From positions 1 to 64,000 of the forward strand of contig CALPYF020000010.1 in assembly GCA_943327755.2 (NCBI GenBank): a stretch of DNA of 64,000 bases. The letters are read 5' to 3'. Both the position numbers and the translations under genes were made by a program. Below are positions 47,264-59,578 of the stretch, one piece after another. This DNA is from Deinococcus hopiensis KR-140. GTDB lineage: Bacteria > Deinococcota > Deinococci > Deinococcales > Deinococcaceae. Every line of letters starts with the position of its first letter. Positions within the stretch are counted from its first letter, which is position 1. The notes beneath the pieces were generated by a model. The model did no database searches. It saw nothing but the letters and a program-made list of their open reading frames with translations, and had not been told where the DNA came from.

Positions 47264-47758
47264 ATGACCGCACCCGCTGCCGAGTCCGCCGCTGCCCTGT
47301 CGCCCGCCCTGTCCATTCCCGACTTCATCGCTCACTGGCAGGGGCACCGCGCCCTGACCCGCCGCGTCATTGAGGCCTTCCCCGACGATCAGCTGTTCAC
47401 CTTCAGCCTGGGCGGCATGCGGCCCTTCGGCGCGCAGGCCACCGAGATCCACCTCGTGGACGCCATGACCGTCACCGCCATGCGGACCGGCGAGTGGCCC
47501 GAACCCGACTGGGCGAGCGGCCCCACCGACCGCGCCAGCCTGCTGGCCGCCTGGGACGAGGTGAGCGCCGAACTGGAGCAGCACGGCCCGCTCACCGACC
47601 CGGCCTTCTTCACGGGGATGCATGCCCTGCCGTGGGGCGAGATGCCCGGCTGGGTCGCCGCGATCTACGCCGTGGACAACGAAATCCACCACCGCGCCCA
47701 GGGGTACGTGTCCCTGCGCGCCCTCGGGATCGAACCACCCGCCTTCTACGAGCGCTGA
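47264..47758 (+). CDS. DinB family protein 1
   Basis: A 164-residue four-helix-bundle protein of the DinB/YfiT superfamily. A metal-binding His pattern appears as EIHLVDAM and 'DNEIHHRAQGYVSLRALGIEPP'. Members include thiol-dependent S-transferases (bacillithiol or mycothiol) and unassigned stress proteins. AGGAGG precedes the ATG, and a TATGCT -10 box lies at 47226-47231. First of four DinB genes; divergent from a WYL regulator. Confidence 0.87.
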   Translation: MTAPAAESAAALSPALSIPDFIAHWQGHRALTRRVIEAFPDDQLFTFSLGGMRPFGAQATEIHLVDAMTVTAMRTGEWPEPDWASGPTDRASLLAAWDEVSAELEQHGPLTDPAFFTGMHALPWGEMPGWVAAIYAVDNEIHHRAQGYVSLRALGIEPPAFYER

Positions 47759-47761
47759 GCC

Positions 47762-48331
47762 GTGAACCCCGCCACGCTGTACGACCACCTGACCCGGGCG
47801 CGGCGCGACCTGATGGCGACGTTGCACGCCGTGCCGGACGACGTGCTGCGGTCGCCGCTGCTGCGCGGCGAGCGGTTCCACTCCATCCTCGACCTGCTGG
47901 TCCACACCGCCGAGGTCGAGGACGGCTGGATCCACGGGGACTTCCAGGGCCTCCCGATGGTGCAGGACCGCTTCCCGGACATCGGGGCGGGCGCGGCCGG
48001 ACCCGGCACGACCCTCGGCCTGGACGCCGTCGCCGCGTATTGGCAGGCGGTCGAGGCGGACACCCGCGCGTACCTCGGCCACCTGACGGACGCCGACCTG
48101 AATCGCACCGTCACGCTGGACGACTGGCCCGAGGGTTACCGGCAGTTCACGCTGAGCGGGCTGGTCTGGCACGTCCTGCTGCACGAGGTGCGGCACACGG
48201 CGCAGATCGCCGCGCTGCTGCGCACCCAGGGCGTGAAACCGCCGCAGCTGGACCTGCTGTTCTATCTGCCCGCGCTGGAGACCGGACGGTCCGCCGCCGC
48301 CTTCGTGAACCCACCCCCGGAGGACGCATGA
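47762..48331 (+). CDS. DinB family protein 2
   Basis: A 189-residue DinB-fold protein; DLLVHTAEVEDGWIHGDF and LLHEVRHTAQIAALLRTQGVKPP carry the histidines. Start is GTG, three bases after the first DinB stop. Its stop overlaps the start of a 30-codon ORF (ATGA). It is less similar to copies 3 and 4 than these are to one another, so it may be an older duplicate. Confidence 0.88.
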   Translation: MNPATLYDHLTRARRDLMATLHAVPDDVLRSPLLRGERFHSILDLLVHTAEVEDGWIHGDFQGLPMVQDRFPDIGAGAAGPGTTLGLDAVAAYWQAVEADTRAYLGHLTDADLNRTVTLDDWPEGYRQFTLSGLVWHVLLHEVRHTAQIAALLRTQGVKPPQLDLLFYLPALETGRSAAAFVNPPPEDA

Positions 48332-48420
48332 ACCCCGCCGCTTCCCCCACGCCCACGCCGCCCCCGGCCCGCCCCGCGCCGCAGCGACCCGCCAAGCGCA
48401 TCCGCTGCCAGCTACCCTGA
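48328..48420 (+). CDS. Possible small Pro-rich ORF within the DinB array, 30 aa
   Basis: MNPAASPTPTPPPARPAPQR then AKRIRCQLP would be made from an ATG that overlaps the DinB-2 stop and follows GGAGGACGC, a good ribosome-binding site. It ends 16 bp before DinB-3. It is Pro-rich then basic with one Cys. No homology is recognised; it may be only a translational bridge. Confidence 0.35.
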   Translation: MNPAASPTPTPPPARPAPQRPAKRIRCQLP

Positions 48421-48436
48421 CCCCTCCGGAGACCGC

Positions 48437-48967
48437 ATGACCGACCTGACCCTGACGCTGGAGGCCTTCGTGCTGAACGCCCGCGTGAACGAGTTCCTGC
48501 TGGACCACCTGACCCCGGACGACCTGACCGTCTCGGACGGGCGGGGCGGCATGACCGTCGCGCGGATGCTCTCGCACATGGGCGCGTCACGCGGCGGGTG
48601 GCTGCTGGAGATGGCGCCCGAGTTCGCGGCGTCCACCCTGGCCCTGACCGGTGGGGAGAACCCGTGGCGCTGGCATACCACCGACCCCGCCCTGCTGCGT
48701 GCCATGCTGCGTGCCGGGGACGAGGCCGCCATTCAGGCGGTGCAGGCCCACACAGCCAGCGGCACCCCGTTCGCCGACCCGCACGGCGCCGGCACCTTCC
48801 ACACCCGTCCGGCGCTGTTCCTGACCTACATGACCGTGCACGACGCGGGGCACCGGGGGCAGATCGTGACCCTGCTACGCCACGCGGGCGCCTCGCCAGC
48901 GCGTCTGGACGACCTGGAGGACGCCTGGGCCGTGTGGCGCCGCCCCCTTTCACCGGAGACCCCATGA
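48437..48967 (+). CDS. DinB family protein 3
   Basis: A 176-residue DinB-fold protein. It begins MTDLTLTLEAFVLNARVN, very like copy 4, then has LSHMGASRGGWL and TVHDAGHRGQIVTLLRHAGASP for the metal site. GGAG precedes the ATG at a normal distance. Its stop overlaps the start of copy 4 (ATGA). The two are likely recent tandem duplicates. Confidence 0.9.
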   Translation: MTDLTLTLEAFVLNARVNEFLLDHLTPDDLTVSDGRGGMTVARMLSHMGASRGGWLLEMAPEFAASTLALTGGENPWRWHTTDPALLRAMLRAGDEAAIQAVQAHTASGTPFADPHGAGTFHTRPALFLTYMTVHDAGHRGQIVTLLRHAGASPARLDDLEDAWAVWRRPLSPETP

Positions 48968-49485
48968 CTGACCTGACCCTGCTGCTCGACGCCTTCCGCC
49001 GCAACGCCCGCGTGAACGACACCCTGATCGCCGCCCTGACGCCCGAGGAGTTCGCCCTGACCGACGGGCGCGGCGGGTGGACCGTCGAGCGGCACCTGCG
49101 CCACATGGCGGGCTTCCGGGTGGGCTGGCTGTGGAACATGAGCCGCGACCACGCCATGCCGCTGCTCAACCCGGACGAACTGGACGCCGACGGCGACCCG
49201 CAGTGGCGCTGGGCGAACGCCCCGGCCACCAGCCTGCCGGAGGCGCTGGCCGCCGGGGACGCCGCTGCCATTAAGGCCGTGGAGGCGCACCGCGCGTCCG
49301 GCGAGCCCTTCGCCGACCCCTGGAACGAGGGCACGTACCGGAGCGACCCGGCGCACTTCCTGATGCACACCATCGTGCACGACAGCCATCACCGCGGGCA
49401 GGTCATGAGCCTGATCCGTCAGGGGGGCCGCACGCCCGAGCAGATGGACGCACTGGACAGCCACTGGGCGATCTGGCGCGAGTAG
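48964..49485 (+). CDS. DinB family protein 4
   Basis: A 173-residue DinB-fold protein; HLRHMAGFRVGWLWNM and IVHDSHHRGQVMSLIRQGG hold the metal ligands. It is closely related to copy 3 over its whole length (same DGRGG, TVxRxLxHM and GEPFADP-like segments). The frame is open upstream from 48598, but only because it shadows copy 3. A tsaE gene follows after 24 bp. Confidence 0.9.
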   Translation: MTDLTLLLDAFRRNARVNDTLIAALTPEEFALTDGRGGWTVERHLRHMAGFRVGWLWNMSRDHAMPLLNPDELDADGDPQWRWANAPATSLPEALAAGDAAAIKAVEAHRASGEPFADPWNEGTYRSDPAHFLMHTIVHDSHHRGQVMSLIRQGGRTPEQMDALDSHWAIWRE

Positions 49486-49509
49486 GCGCCCGGCGCGATA
49501 CTGGAGCGC

Positions 49510-49959
49510 ATGAGCGTCACCTCTCCCCTGCCCCTGGCCCCCGGCGAGTCCCGCGTGCTGCGCGGCCTGCACGAGCAGCACGCGCTCGGTGCGGCGCTGG
49601 CCGGGGCGCTCCCGCCGGGAGGCGTGCTGTTCCTGGAGGGCGAACTGGGCGCCGGGAAGACCAGCCTCACGCAGAGCCTGGTGGGCGCCCACGGCTTCAC
49701 CGAGCCGGTCACGAGTCCCACGTACGCGCTGATGAACGTGTACCCCGCACCCGGCGGGCAGGTGCTGCACGTGGACGCCTACCGCGTGCGGGACGTGCAG
49801 GAACTGTTCGAGATGGACCTCGAGGAACTGGTGCGCGGCAGTCGCGTCAGCGTGATCGAGTGGGGCGAGGGCCTGTACGCCGAGTACCCGGACGCGCCGA
49901 TCCTGCGCCTGGAACACCAGCCCGACCCGGAGACGCGCCTCGTGACCCGGCTGCGCTGA
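49510..49959 (+). CDS. tsaE: tRNA threonylcarbamoyladenosine biosynthesis ATPase TsaE
   Basis: A 149-residue P-loop protein needed for t6A37 formation on ANN-decoding tRNAs, acting with TsaB/TsaD. The Walker A motif is LEGELGAGKTSLTQSL (residues ~40-55), followed by SPTYALMNVY and the 'VIEWGEG' motif with Trp near residue 118. Length is normal. GATACT ends 7 nt upstream of the ATG. TsaB and TsaD are not in the window. Confidence 0.94.
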   Translation: MSVTSPLPLAPGESRVLRGLHEQHALGAALAGALPPGGVLFLEGELGAGKTSLTQSLVGAHGFTEPVTSPTYALMNVYPAPGGQVLHVDAYRVRDVQELFEMDLEELVRGSRVSVIEWGEGLYAEYPDAPILRLEHQPDPETRLVTRLR

Positions 49960-49971
49960 TCAGGCGGGGCG

Positions 49972-49977
49972 TACAGT
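49972..49977 (+). promoter_or_regulatory. -10 box (TACAGT) of the DUF2089 gene
   Basis: TACAGT ends 6 nt before the ATG at 49984; GGGAGG also overlaps the spacer, so leadered translation cannot be excluded. Confidence 0.4.
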
Positions 49978-49983
49978 GGGAGG

Positions 49984-50337
49984 ATGCGGCCCCTGCCCCT
50001 CCCCTTTCCCGACGAGACCGAGTCCCCGCTGGTGACCGAGCTGCGCTTCCCGACCAGTGGCGTGACGGTGCGCGGCGTGTTCGAACTGAACGAGTTCGCG
50101 GTGCTGACCCCGGAGAACCTGGAATTCCTGCGCCTGTACATCCGCGTGCGCGGCAACCTGAAGGAGGTCGAGCGGGTCCTGGGCATCAGCTACCCCACGG
50201 TGCGGGCGCGTTTCGACACGCTGCTGCGCGCCATCGGCTACGAGCCCGAGCAGGCCGACCCACAGGCCGAGGTGCTCGCCAGCCTGGAACGCGGCGAGAT
50301 CACCCCCGACGAGGCCGCCCGCAAACTGCGCCGCTGA
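49984..50337 (+). CDS. DUF2089 family protein
   Basis: A 117-residue protein with a conserved helix-turn-helix-like part, 'LTPENLEFLRLYIRVRGNLKEVERVLGISYPTVRARFDTLLRAIGY', followed by an acidic spacer and a SHOCT-like helix 'LASLERGEITPDEAARKLR'. DUF2089 members are thought to be small DNA-binding regulators; the target is unknown. The N-terminal zinc-ribbon of longer members is missing here. It converges with the CsaA-like gene. Confidence 0.87.
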   Translation: MRPLPLPFPDETESPLVTELRFPTSGVTVRGVFELNEFAVLTPENLEFLRLYIRVRGNLKEVERVLGISYPTVRARFDTLLRAIGYEPEQADPQAEVLASLERGEITPDEAARKLRR

Positions 50338-50353
50338 CGGTCGTAGCCTCCAG

Positions 50354-50713
50354 TCAGAAGACCTTGCTGCCCAGTTTCGCCACGTGCAGCGGGACCAGGG
50401 GGGTGGCGTCGCCGCTGGGCGCGCCAGGCAGCTGCACGCCCAGGATCAGCACCTCGGACACGCTGTCCCCGACGGGGCGGGGCTCGAAGTTCAGGACGCC
50501 CAGTACCTGCGCGCCGATCAGTTCCTGCGGGGTGTGCCCGGTGAAACGCCCCACGCTGACGCGCGTGCCGAACTTCCCGAAGTCGACCGTCAGGCGGTAG
50601 GCGGGTCTGGGGGTGCCGGGGGCGGGTTCGGCGTTCAGGACGCGGCCCAGGCGGATGTCGAGCAGGTCGAGGCTCTGGGCCGGACTGACGGTGGGTTTGA
50701 GGTCGGTCGCCAT
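50354..50713 (-). CDS. CsaA-like tRNA-binding domain protein
   Basis: A 119-residue OB-fold protein resembling CsaA (export-related chaperone) and the C-terminal tRNA-binding domain of MetRS. Motifs: LDIRLGRVLNAEP, YRLTVDFGKFGTRVSVG, LIGAQVLGVLNFEPR and 'SEVLILGV'. CsaA homologues bind tRNA or unfolded proteins. The gene is 16 bp from the convergent DUF2089 gene and 13 bp downstream of a GNAT gene on the same strand. Confidence 0.86.
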   Translation of the reverse strand: MATDLKPTVSPAQSLDLLDIRLGRVLNAEPAPGTPRPAYRLTVDFGKFGTRVSVGRFTGHTPQELIGAQVLGVLNFEPRPVGDSVSEVLILGVQLPGAPSGDATPLVPLHVAKLGSKVF

Positions 50714-50726
50714 AAGGTCGAGCCTG

Positions 50727-51263
50727 TCACGTGGGCGCGCCCACGAGGGGCGTGAGGTCTGACCAGCCCATGCGGAGCTCGCGCAGAGCGCCTTCCTGTT
50801 TCTCGCCGCACTCGTGGGCGCCCTGACGGGCGTACCAGTGGCGGGTGGGGTTGGTGTCCAGCACCCACAGGGCGAGGCTGGCCGCGCCGCGCGCCTGCAT
50901 GACCTGCGCCGCCTGCCGCAGCAGGTCGCGCCCGAGCCCTGCGCCCTGGGCGGCTTTCAGGCTGTAGAGGGTAAAGAGCTCCGCGTCGAAGCCCGGGTGG
51001 TCGCGTGATGTCCCGGCGGAGGCGAAGGCCACGATCTGCCCGGCGTCCCCGGCGACGAACACGGCGTCCTGCCCGGCCGCGATGTTGCCCGTCCAGAACA
51101 CCTCACGCTGCGCCTGCATCTCAGGGCTGGTCATGCGGTCCAGGAAGTCGGCGGGGATCAGGCCCGCGTAGGTGTCGCGCCAGCTCTGGACGTGCACGGC
51201 GGCGATGCCGAGGGCGTCGGCGGGCGTGGCGGCGCGGATCAGGGGAGCGCGGGTCACGGACAT
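50727..51263 (-). CDS. GNAT family N-acetyltransferase
   Basis: A 178-residue acetyl-CoA-dependent transferase. IRAATPADALGIAAVHVQSWRDTYAGLIP is the usual N-terminal pattern; ELFTLYSLKAAQGAGLGRDLLRQAAQVM is motif A with the acetyl-CoA-binding QGAGLGR loop. 'LWVLDTNPTRHWYARQGAHECGEK' is motif B. The substrate is unknown. TATGCT ends 5 nt before the ATG. It lies upstream of the CsaA-like gene with a 13-bp gap. Confidence 0.88.
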   Translation of the reverse strand: MSVTRAPLIRAATPADALGIAAVHVQSWRDTYAGLIPADFLDRMTSPEMQAQREVFWTGNIAAGQDAVFVAGDAGQIVAFASAGTSRDHPGFDAELFTLYSLKAAQGAGLGRDLLRQAAQVMQARGAASLALWVLDTNPTRHWYARQGAHECGEKQEGALRELRMGWSDLTPLVGAPT

Positions 51264-51279
51264 ACGGCAGCATAAGCGT

Positions 51280-51301
51280 GCGCCGCCCCGGAAGGCGGCG
51301 C
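51280..51301 (-). terminator. Hairpin after the Crp-family gene
   Basis: GCGCCGCC and GGCGGCGC form a perfect 8-bp stem with a 6-nt loop, 23 bp past the stop codon. Confidence 0.55.
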
Positions 51302-51324
51302 AGCTGCGGCGGGCGTGAAGGACT

Positions 51325-52020
<696 letters not shown>

Positions 52021-52121
52021 GATTCTTCACACCATACCCGATAAGTCGCGTGCGGGCGGCGCGCGGCGCGTCTGCCCCCAGCTGGCGGGGTGGGGGAGCG
52101 GGCAATCGCAATCCACCCCAC

Positions 52122-52150
52122 ATGACATTCCCGGCCGAAAGTTTTATACT
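52122..52150 (+). promoter_or_regulatory. Sigma70-type promoter of the acyl-CoA dehydrogenase gene
   Basis: ATGACA (52122-52127) and TATACT (52145-52150) are separated by 17 bp. With a ~60-nt leader and GGAGG ribosome-binding site, this is a classical promoter, unlike the leaderless ones nearby. Confidence 0.75.
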
Positions 52151-52214
52151 CGGTTCAACTAACAGTGCCGGGTTGTGTCCACCAGCGGACGAACCCCACC
52201 AAGGAGGACACAGA

Positions 52215-54050
<1,836 letters not shown>

Positions 54051-54063
54051 ACCCTGGCACGGA

Positions 54064-54092
54064 ACGCCGCCCCCTGATCGTGGGGGCGGCGT
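54064..54092 (+). terminator. Terminator hairpin after the acyl-CoA dehydrogenase gene
   Basis: ACGCCGCCCCC and GGGGGCGGCGT form a perfect 11-bp stem, 13 bp past the stop codon. No clear T-run. Confidence 0.6.
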
Positions 54093-54109
54093 CCTCTATG
54101 CTCGCGGGC

Positions 54110-54670
54110 ATGACCGACCCGCATGTCCTCCCGGCTGACCTGCCCGCTCCTGCTGACGACGGCGCGTGCGTGCACCTGCCCGGCCTGCGCTGGCCGACTT
54201 ACGCGCTGCGCGGCACGGACGGCGCGGCCCATGACCTGTCGGTCCTGCCGAGGCGGACCGTGGTGTACGCGTATCCGAAGACGGCGCGGCCGGATCAGGC
54301 CATGCCGGAGGACTGGGATCTGATTCCCGGGGCGCGGGGCTGCACGCCGCAGTCGTGCGCGTTCCGGGATCATCACGCGGAGTTGCGGGCGGCGGGCACG
54401 CGGGTGTTCGGCCTGAGCGTGCAGGACACCGCGTACCAGCGGGCGGCGGCGGCGCGGCTGCACCTGCCGTTCCCGCTGCTGTCCGACGCGGCGGGCGTGG
54501 TCCGCCAGACATTGGGGCTGCCGACCTTTCAGGCGGGCGGCGAGGACCTGCTGCGGCGCGTGACGCTGATCGTGCGCGGCGGCGTGATCGAGCACGTCTT
54601 CTATCCGGTGTTCCCGCCGGACCGCAGCGCGCAGGACGTGCTGGACTGGCTCGCCGCGCACCCGGCGTAA
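54110..54670 (+). CDS. Peroxiredoxin of the BCP/PrxQ type
   Basis: A 186-residue thioredoxin-fold peroxidase. 'YAYPKTARPDQ...GARGCTPQSCAFRDH' (outline) carries GCTPQSC, equivalent to the GCTxxxC motif of bacterioferritin-comigratory proteins, where the first Cys is peroxidatic and the second may be resolving. It reduces hydroperoxides using thioredoxin. Unlike most BCPs, ~20 residues precede the conserved strand and the usual 'LxDxxG' part reads LPGLRWPTYAL. TATGCT ends 7 nt before the ATG. Confidence 0.86.
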   Translation: MTDPHVLPADLPAPADDGACVHLPGLRWPTYALRGTDGAAHDLSVLPRRTVVYAYPKTARPDQAMPEDWDLIPGARGCTPQSCAFRDHHAELRAAGTRVFGLSVQDTAYQRAAAARLHLPFPLLSDAAGVVRQTLGLPTFQAGGEDLLRRVTLIVRGGVIEHVFYPVFPPDRSAQDVLDWLAAHPA

Positions 54671-54723
54671 CAGCCAAGGAGGGGCGCCGCGGTGTTCCGC
54701 AGGCGCTCCTCTCCCCCGCCCGC

Positions 54724-56529
54724 TCAGGGGCGGTAGGTCTTGATGACGCCGCCCTCGGCGCCGGCGCGGCCCGTGCGGTAGAACACGAGGCTGATGGGCA
54801 GGTTGCTGCCGCTGCTGGGCACGAAGTCGATGTTCAGGCGGTCGCTCTGGGCGCGCCACAGCAGCACGGGCTCGTCGGGTTTCAGGGCGTTGCCGGTGCG
54901 GGGCAGCTTGATGGTCTGCGTGATCGGGCCGTCCTGGATGTTCATGGCGCCCCGGTACAGGCCCCCGCGGGGGCTGAGGGCCACGGCGGTCCCGGCGGCG
55001 CCGTTGACTTCCAGGTCGTACAGCACGCCGTAGTTGCCGCTCAGGCGCACGGTCTGGCCGGTCAGGGCGTCGGTGCCGGTCACGGCGGGGTCCACGCGGC
55101 CGTCCCCGATGATCAATCTGGTGGGCAGGGCGCCCAGCGTGACGCGCAGGGTCCGCACGGCGTCCGGGAAGGTGCCGCGCGTGTGCCGCCCGTCGGGGCG
55201 CAGGTACGGCAGCTGCTGGATGACCTGCGGGGTGGGCGGCAGCCCGTCTTCCAGCATCACGTACGTCAGTTCGACCTTGCCGGACGAGCTGAGGTCCTGC
55301 ATGACGTTCACGCCGCTGCCGGTGCTCAGGGTGGGGCTGGCGTACACGGCGGCCGACTGCCCGGGCGAGAGGGTGAGGGTGGTGCCGCCGGTGGACGCGA
55401 AGTACTCCAGCAGCGTCACCTGCCCCAGGATGCTCTCGATGCGGGTGGGGGCGGTCTCGCCGAGGCGTTCGCTGCGCACCTCGACCGGGCGGCTCTCGAG
55501 GTTGCGGGCGATGACGTACAGCCGCGCGGCGCGGCCCAGGCCGTTCAGGTGGTACCCGAGCAGGCGGGCGCGGCCCGTGACGCTGTCCTGGTACAGGATG
55601 CCGCTCTGGTCAGGCACCTCGGGGCTGTCACTGAACAGCAGCGGGTAGCTGGGGCTGGCCTGCGGGCTGATCAGCGCGGCGGGGTAGGTGAGGATCTGCG
55701 GGTCCGGGAAGGCGTCGCCGGGCTGGGCGTACTTCAGGGCGTACGTCAGGGGCGTGTCGACCGGCTGGCCCTCCACGCGGATGGTGCGGGTGAAGGGCTG
55801 GCTCTGCAGGCCGCGGCTGTTCGTGACGGTCAGGGTGACGGTGTACGTGCCGGGCTGGAAGTACACGTCCTGCCGCCCGGCCCAGCGGCGGGCGGTGATG
55901 TCCGCGCCGTCCGGGTCGAAGGGGTACTCGGTGTACACGACCCGCTCGCCGGGCGCGTACACGTTCTTGTCGGTGCTGAAACGCGCCTGGGGACTCATGG
56001 GGTTCCCGCCGTCGCGCAGGGCGGTCAGGGTGAAGCCGCGTCCGGTGTCGTCGCCGGTCAGGTTGGCGTTCAGGGCGTCGGCGAGGGTGCGGGCGCTGAC
56101 GTACGTGATGGGTCCCACGCTGGCGACCGTCCCGGCGGGCTGCGCGGCGCCGTTCAGGGCCGCCGTGTTCTTGCGGGTGTCGAGGCTCAGCCGCGCGAGC
56201 TGCACCTGGGTGCCGCTGGCCTGGATGGGCTGCCCGAGCAGCGCGGCCGTCTCGCGCAGGGGCAGCATGGTGCGCCCGCCGATGTTGCGCGGGGGGCTCA
56301 GCCAGCGCTGCGGGGCACCGTTGACGTACAGGTCGGCGTCGTCAACCGTGAAGGTCAGCTGCACGGACCCGAGGCCCGGCTGGGCGGCGCGGGCGGCCCC
56401 GGCGGTCAGCAGGGTCAGTGACGCGCCGCCCGTCAGGGGCGGCGTGAGCAGGCTCAGGCTGGTGAGCAGCGCCGTTCGGAAACGGGCGCGGCGGGCGCGG
56501 CGGTGGTGGGCGGGGCGGGCGGACAGCAC
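54724..56529 (-). CDS. Exported protein with copper-amine-oxidase-N-like (stalk) domain
   Basis: A 601-residue exported protein. After a basic N-terminus and a hydrophobic helix ending AGAARAAQ, residues ~55-160 match a stalk/Cu_amine_oxidN1 domain: VQLTFTVDDADLYVNGAPQ, 'RTMLPLRETAALLGQ' and ITYVSARTLADALNA. A PKD-like beta domain follows (YFQPGTYTVTLTVTNSRGL). The rest is an unassigned beta-rich surface region. The start is GTG at 56529. A cell-surface or periplasmic structural role is likely; it is not an amine oxidase. Confidence 0.8.
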   Translation of the reverse strand: MLSARPAHHRRARRARFRTALLTSLSLLTPPLTGGASLTLLTAGAARAAQPGLGSVQLTFTVDDADLYVNGAPQRWLSPPRNIGGRTMLPLRETAALLGQPIQASGTQVQLARLSLDTRKNTAALNGAAQPAGTVASVGPITYVSARTLADALNANLTGDDTGRGFTLTALRDGGNPMSPQARFSTDKNVYAPGERVVYTEYPFDPDGADITARRWAGRQDVYFQPGTYTVTLTVTNSRGLQSQPFTRTIRVEGQPVDTPLTYALKYAQPGDAFPDPQILTYPAALISPQASPSYPLLFSDSPEVPDQSGILYQDSVTGRARLLGYHLNGLGRAARLYVIARNLESRPVEVRSERLGETAPTRIESILGQVTLLEYFASTGGTTLTLSPGQSAAVYASPTLSTGSGVNVMQDLSSSGKVELTYVMLEDGLPPTPQVIQQLPYLRPDGRHTRGTFPDAVRTLRVTLGALPTRLIIGDGRVDPAVTGTDALTGQTVRLSGNYGVLYDLEVNGAAGTAVALSPRGGLYRGAMNIQDGPITQTIKLPRTGNALKPDEPVLLWRAQSDRLNIDFVPSSGSNLPISLVFYRTGRAGAEGGVIKTYRP

Positions 56530-56670
56530 CGGTAGAGTATGCCCCGCGAACCTGACGGACGTCTGCCCCGGGGCGCGTTGATCAGCGCTGGATGAAGCGG
56601 CCCCCTGGTGGGGGCAAGGATGTCGCGCTGCGTTGCAGTTGCGGGCGCGGCGGGGAGCATAGACTGGGGC

Positions 56671-58536
<1,866 letters not shown>

Positions 58537-58538
58537 AC

Positions 58539-58587
58539 CGCATGGAGCACGCCCCCGGCCAGTCGAGCCGGGGGCGTGCTCCATGCG
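58539..58587. terminator. Perfect 21-bp hairpin between ftsH and frnE
   Basis: A 21-bp uninterrupted stem around a 7-nt loop lies between two convergent stop codons. It should terminate both. Confidence 0.85.
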
Positions 58588-58600
58588 TGTCGGGTTTCGG

Positions 58601-59356
58601 TCAAGCGCGTTCGGGCACGGCGCACTGGCCGTCCTCGCAGCCGTCCGCAAGAGTCTCGGTGCCGAGCATCTGGAGGGGAGCGGGGTGGGTTTCCTGCCAG
58701 ACCTGATTCAGCGCGCCGAGCAGCGTCTGGGGATCCTGCGCGCCGCTGACGCCGTACTTGCCGCCCAGCACGAAGAACGGCACGCCGCTGATACCCAGCG
58801 CCTGGGCCTGCGCCTCGTCCTGGCGCACGGCGTGGGCGTGGCGGCCGTCGAGCAGGGCCGCGCGGGCCTCGGTGCCGTCCAGGCCGACCTCCTGCGCGAG
58901 GCGCACCAGGGTGTCGAGGTCGCTGACGAGCTCGCCGTCACTCATGTAGGCGCGCAGCAGGCGTTCCTTCATGGCGTCCTGCCTGCCGTGCTGCGCGGCG
59001 TGGTGGATGAGCTGGTGCGCGGAGAAGGTGTTGCCCAGGCGGGCACGCTCAAAGTGGTACTCCAGGCCCTCCCCGGCGGCCGTGCGGGTGACGTGGTCCA
59101 TCATGCCCTGCGCGTCCTCGGCAGTGCGGCCGTATTTCTTCGCGAGGGCGTCGCGCATGGTCAGGGGATGCTCGGGGGGCGTGCCCGGGTCAAGCTCGAA
59201 GGCATGCCAGACGATCTCGACCTGATCGCGGTGCGGGAAGGCCGAGAGGGCCTGTTCGAAGCGGCGTTTGCCGATGTAGCACCAGGGGCAGGCGACGTCC
59301 GACCAGATGTCCACGCGCAGCCGGTCCGGGGCGGAGGGGGTGAAGAGCTGAGTCAT
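58601..59356 (-). CDS. frnE: FrnE-like DsbA-family disulfide oxidoreductase
   Basis: A 251-residue DsbA-fold protein with active site CPWC (residues ~22-25) and, at the C-terminus, CEDGQC (CX4C), the second redox motif described in Deinococcus radiodurans FrnE. No signal peptide, so cytoplasmic. In D. radiodurans FrnE supports cadmium and radiation tolerance. The start is the ATG at 59356, with TAGAAT 7 nt upstream in an A+T-rich promoter; the longer frame is rejected. Confidence 0.9.
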   Translation of the reverse strand: MTQLFTPSAPDRLRVDIWSDVACPWCYIGKRRFEQALSAFPHRDQVEIVWHAFELDPGTPPEHPLTMRDALAKKYGRTAEDAQGMMDHVTRTAAGEGLEYHFERARLGNTFSAHQLIHHAAQHGRQDAMKERLLRAYMSDGELVSDLDTLVRLAQEVGLDGTEARAALLDGRHAHAVRQDEAQAQALGISGVPFFVLGGKYGVSGAQDPQTLLGALNQVWQETHPAPLQMLGTETLADGCEDGQCAVPERA

Positions 59357-59412
59357 GCCCTGGATTCTAGCATACTTTGTAAAATAAACCATCAAATCTG
59401 TTCCTGCCGTGC

Positions 59413-59475
59413 TGGTCCGGACCACAACACAGCCGCCACCTCATGAAGCCGAGTTCATCCGCACCGACTCATGAG
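59413..59475. promoter_or_regulatory. Palindromes in the frnE/amidase divergent region
   Basis: TGGTCCGGACCA is a perfect 12-bp palindrome at 59413-59424. CTCATGA occurs at 59440 and again at 59468 (28-bp spacing). Either may be a regulator site. The amidase has TACAGT at 59564-59569, 9 nt before its ATG. Confidence 0.35.
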
Positions 59476-59578
59476 AATCAGGCCTAGAAAATGCCGTCAT
59501 GGTCACACTTTTGGCTGACGACACCCCCATGAGGACGCACCCGGAGTTCTCACCGCCGTCCCGTACAGTAAAAGGCAC

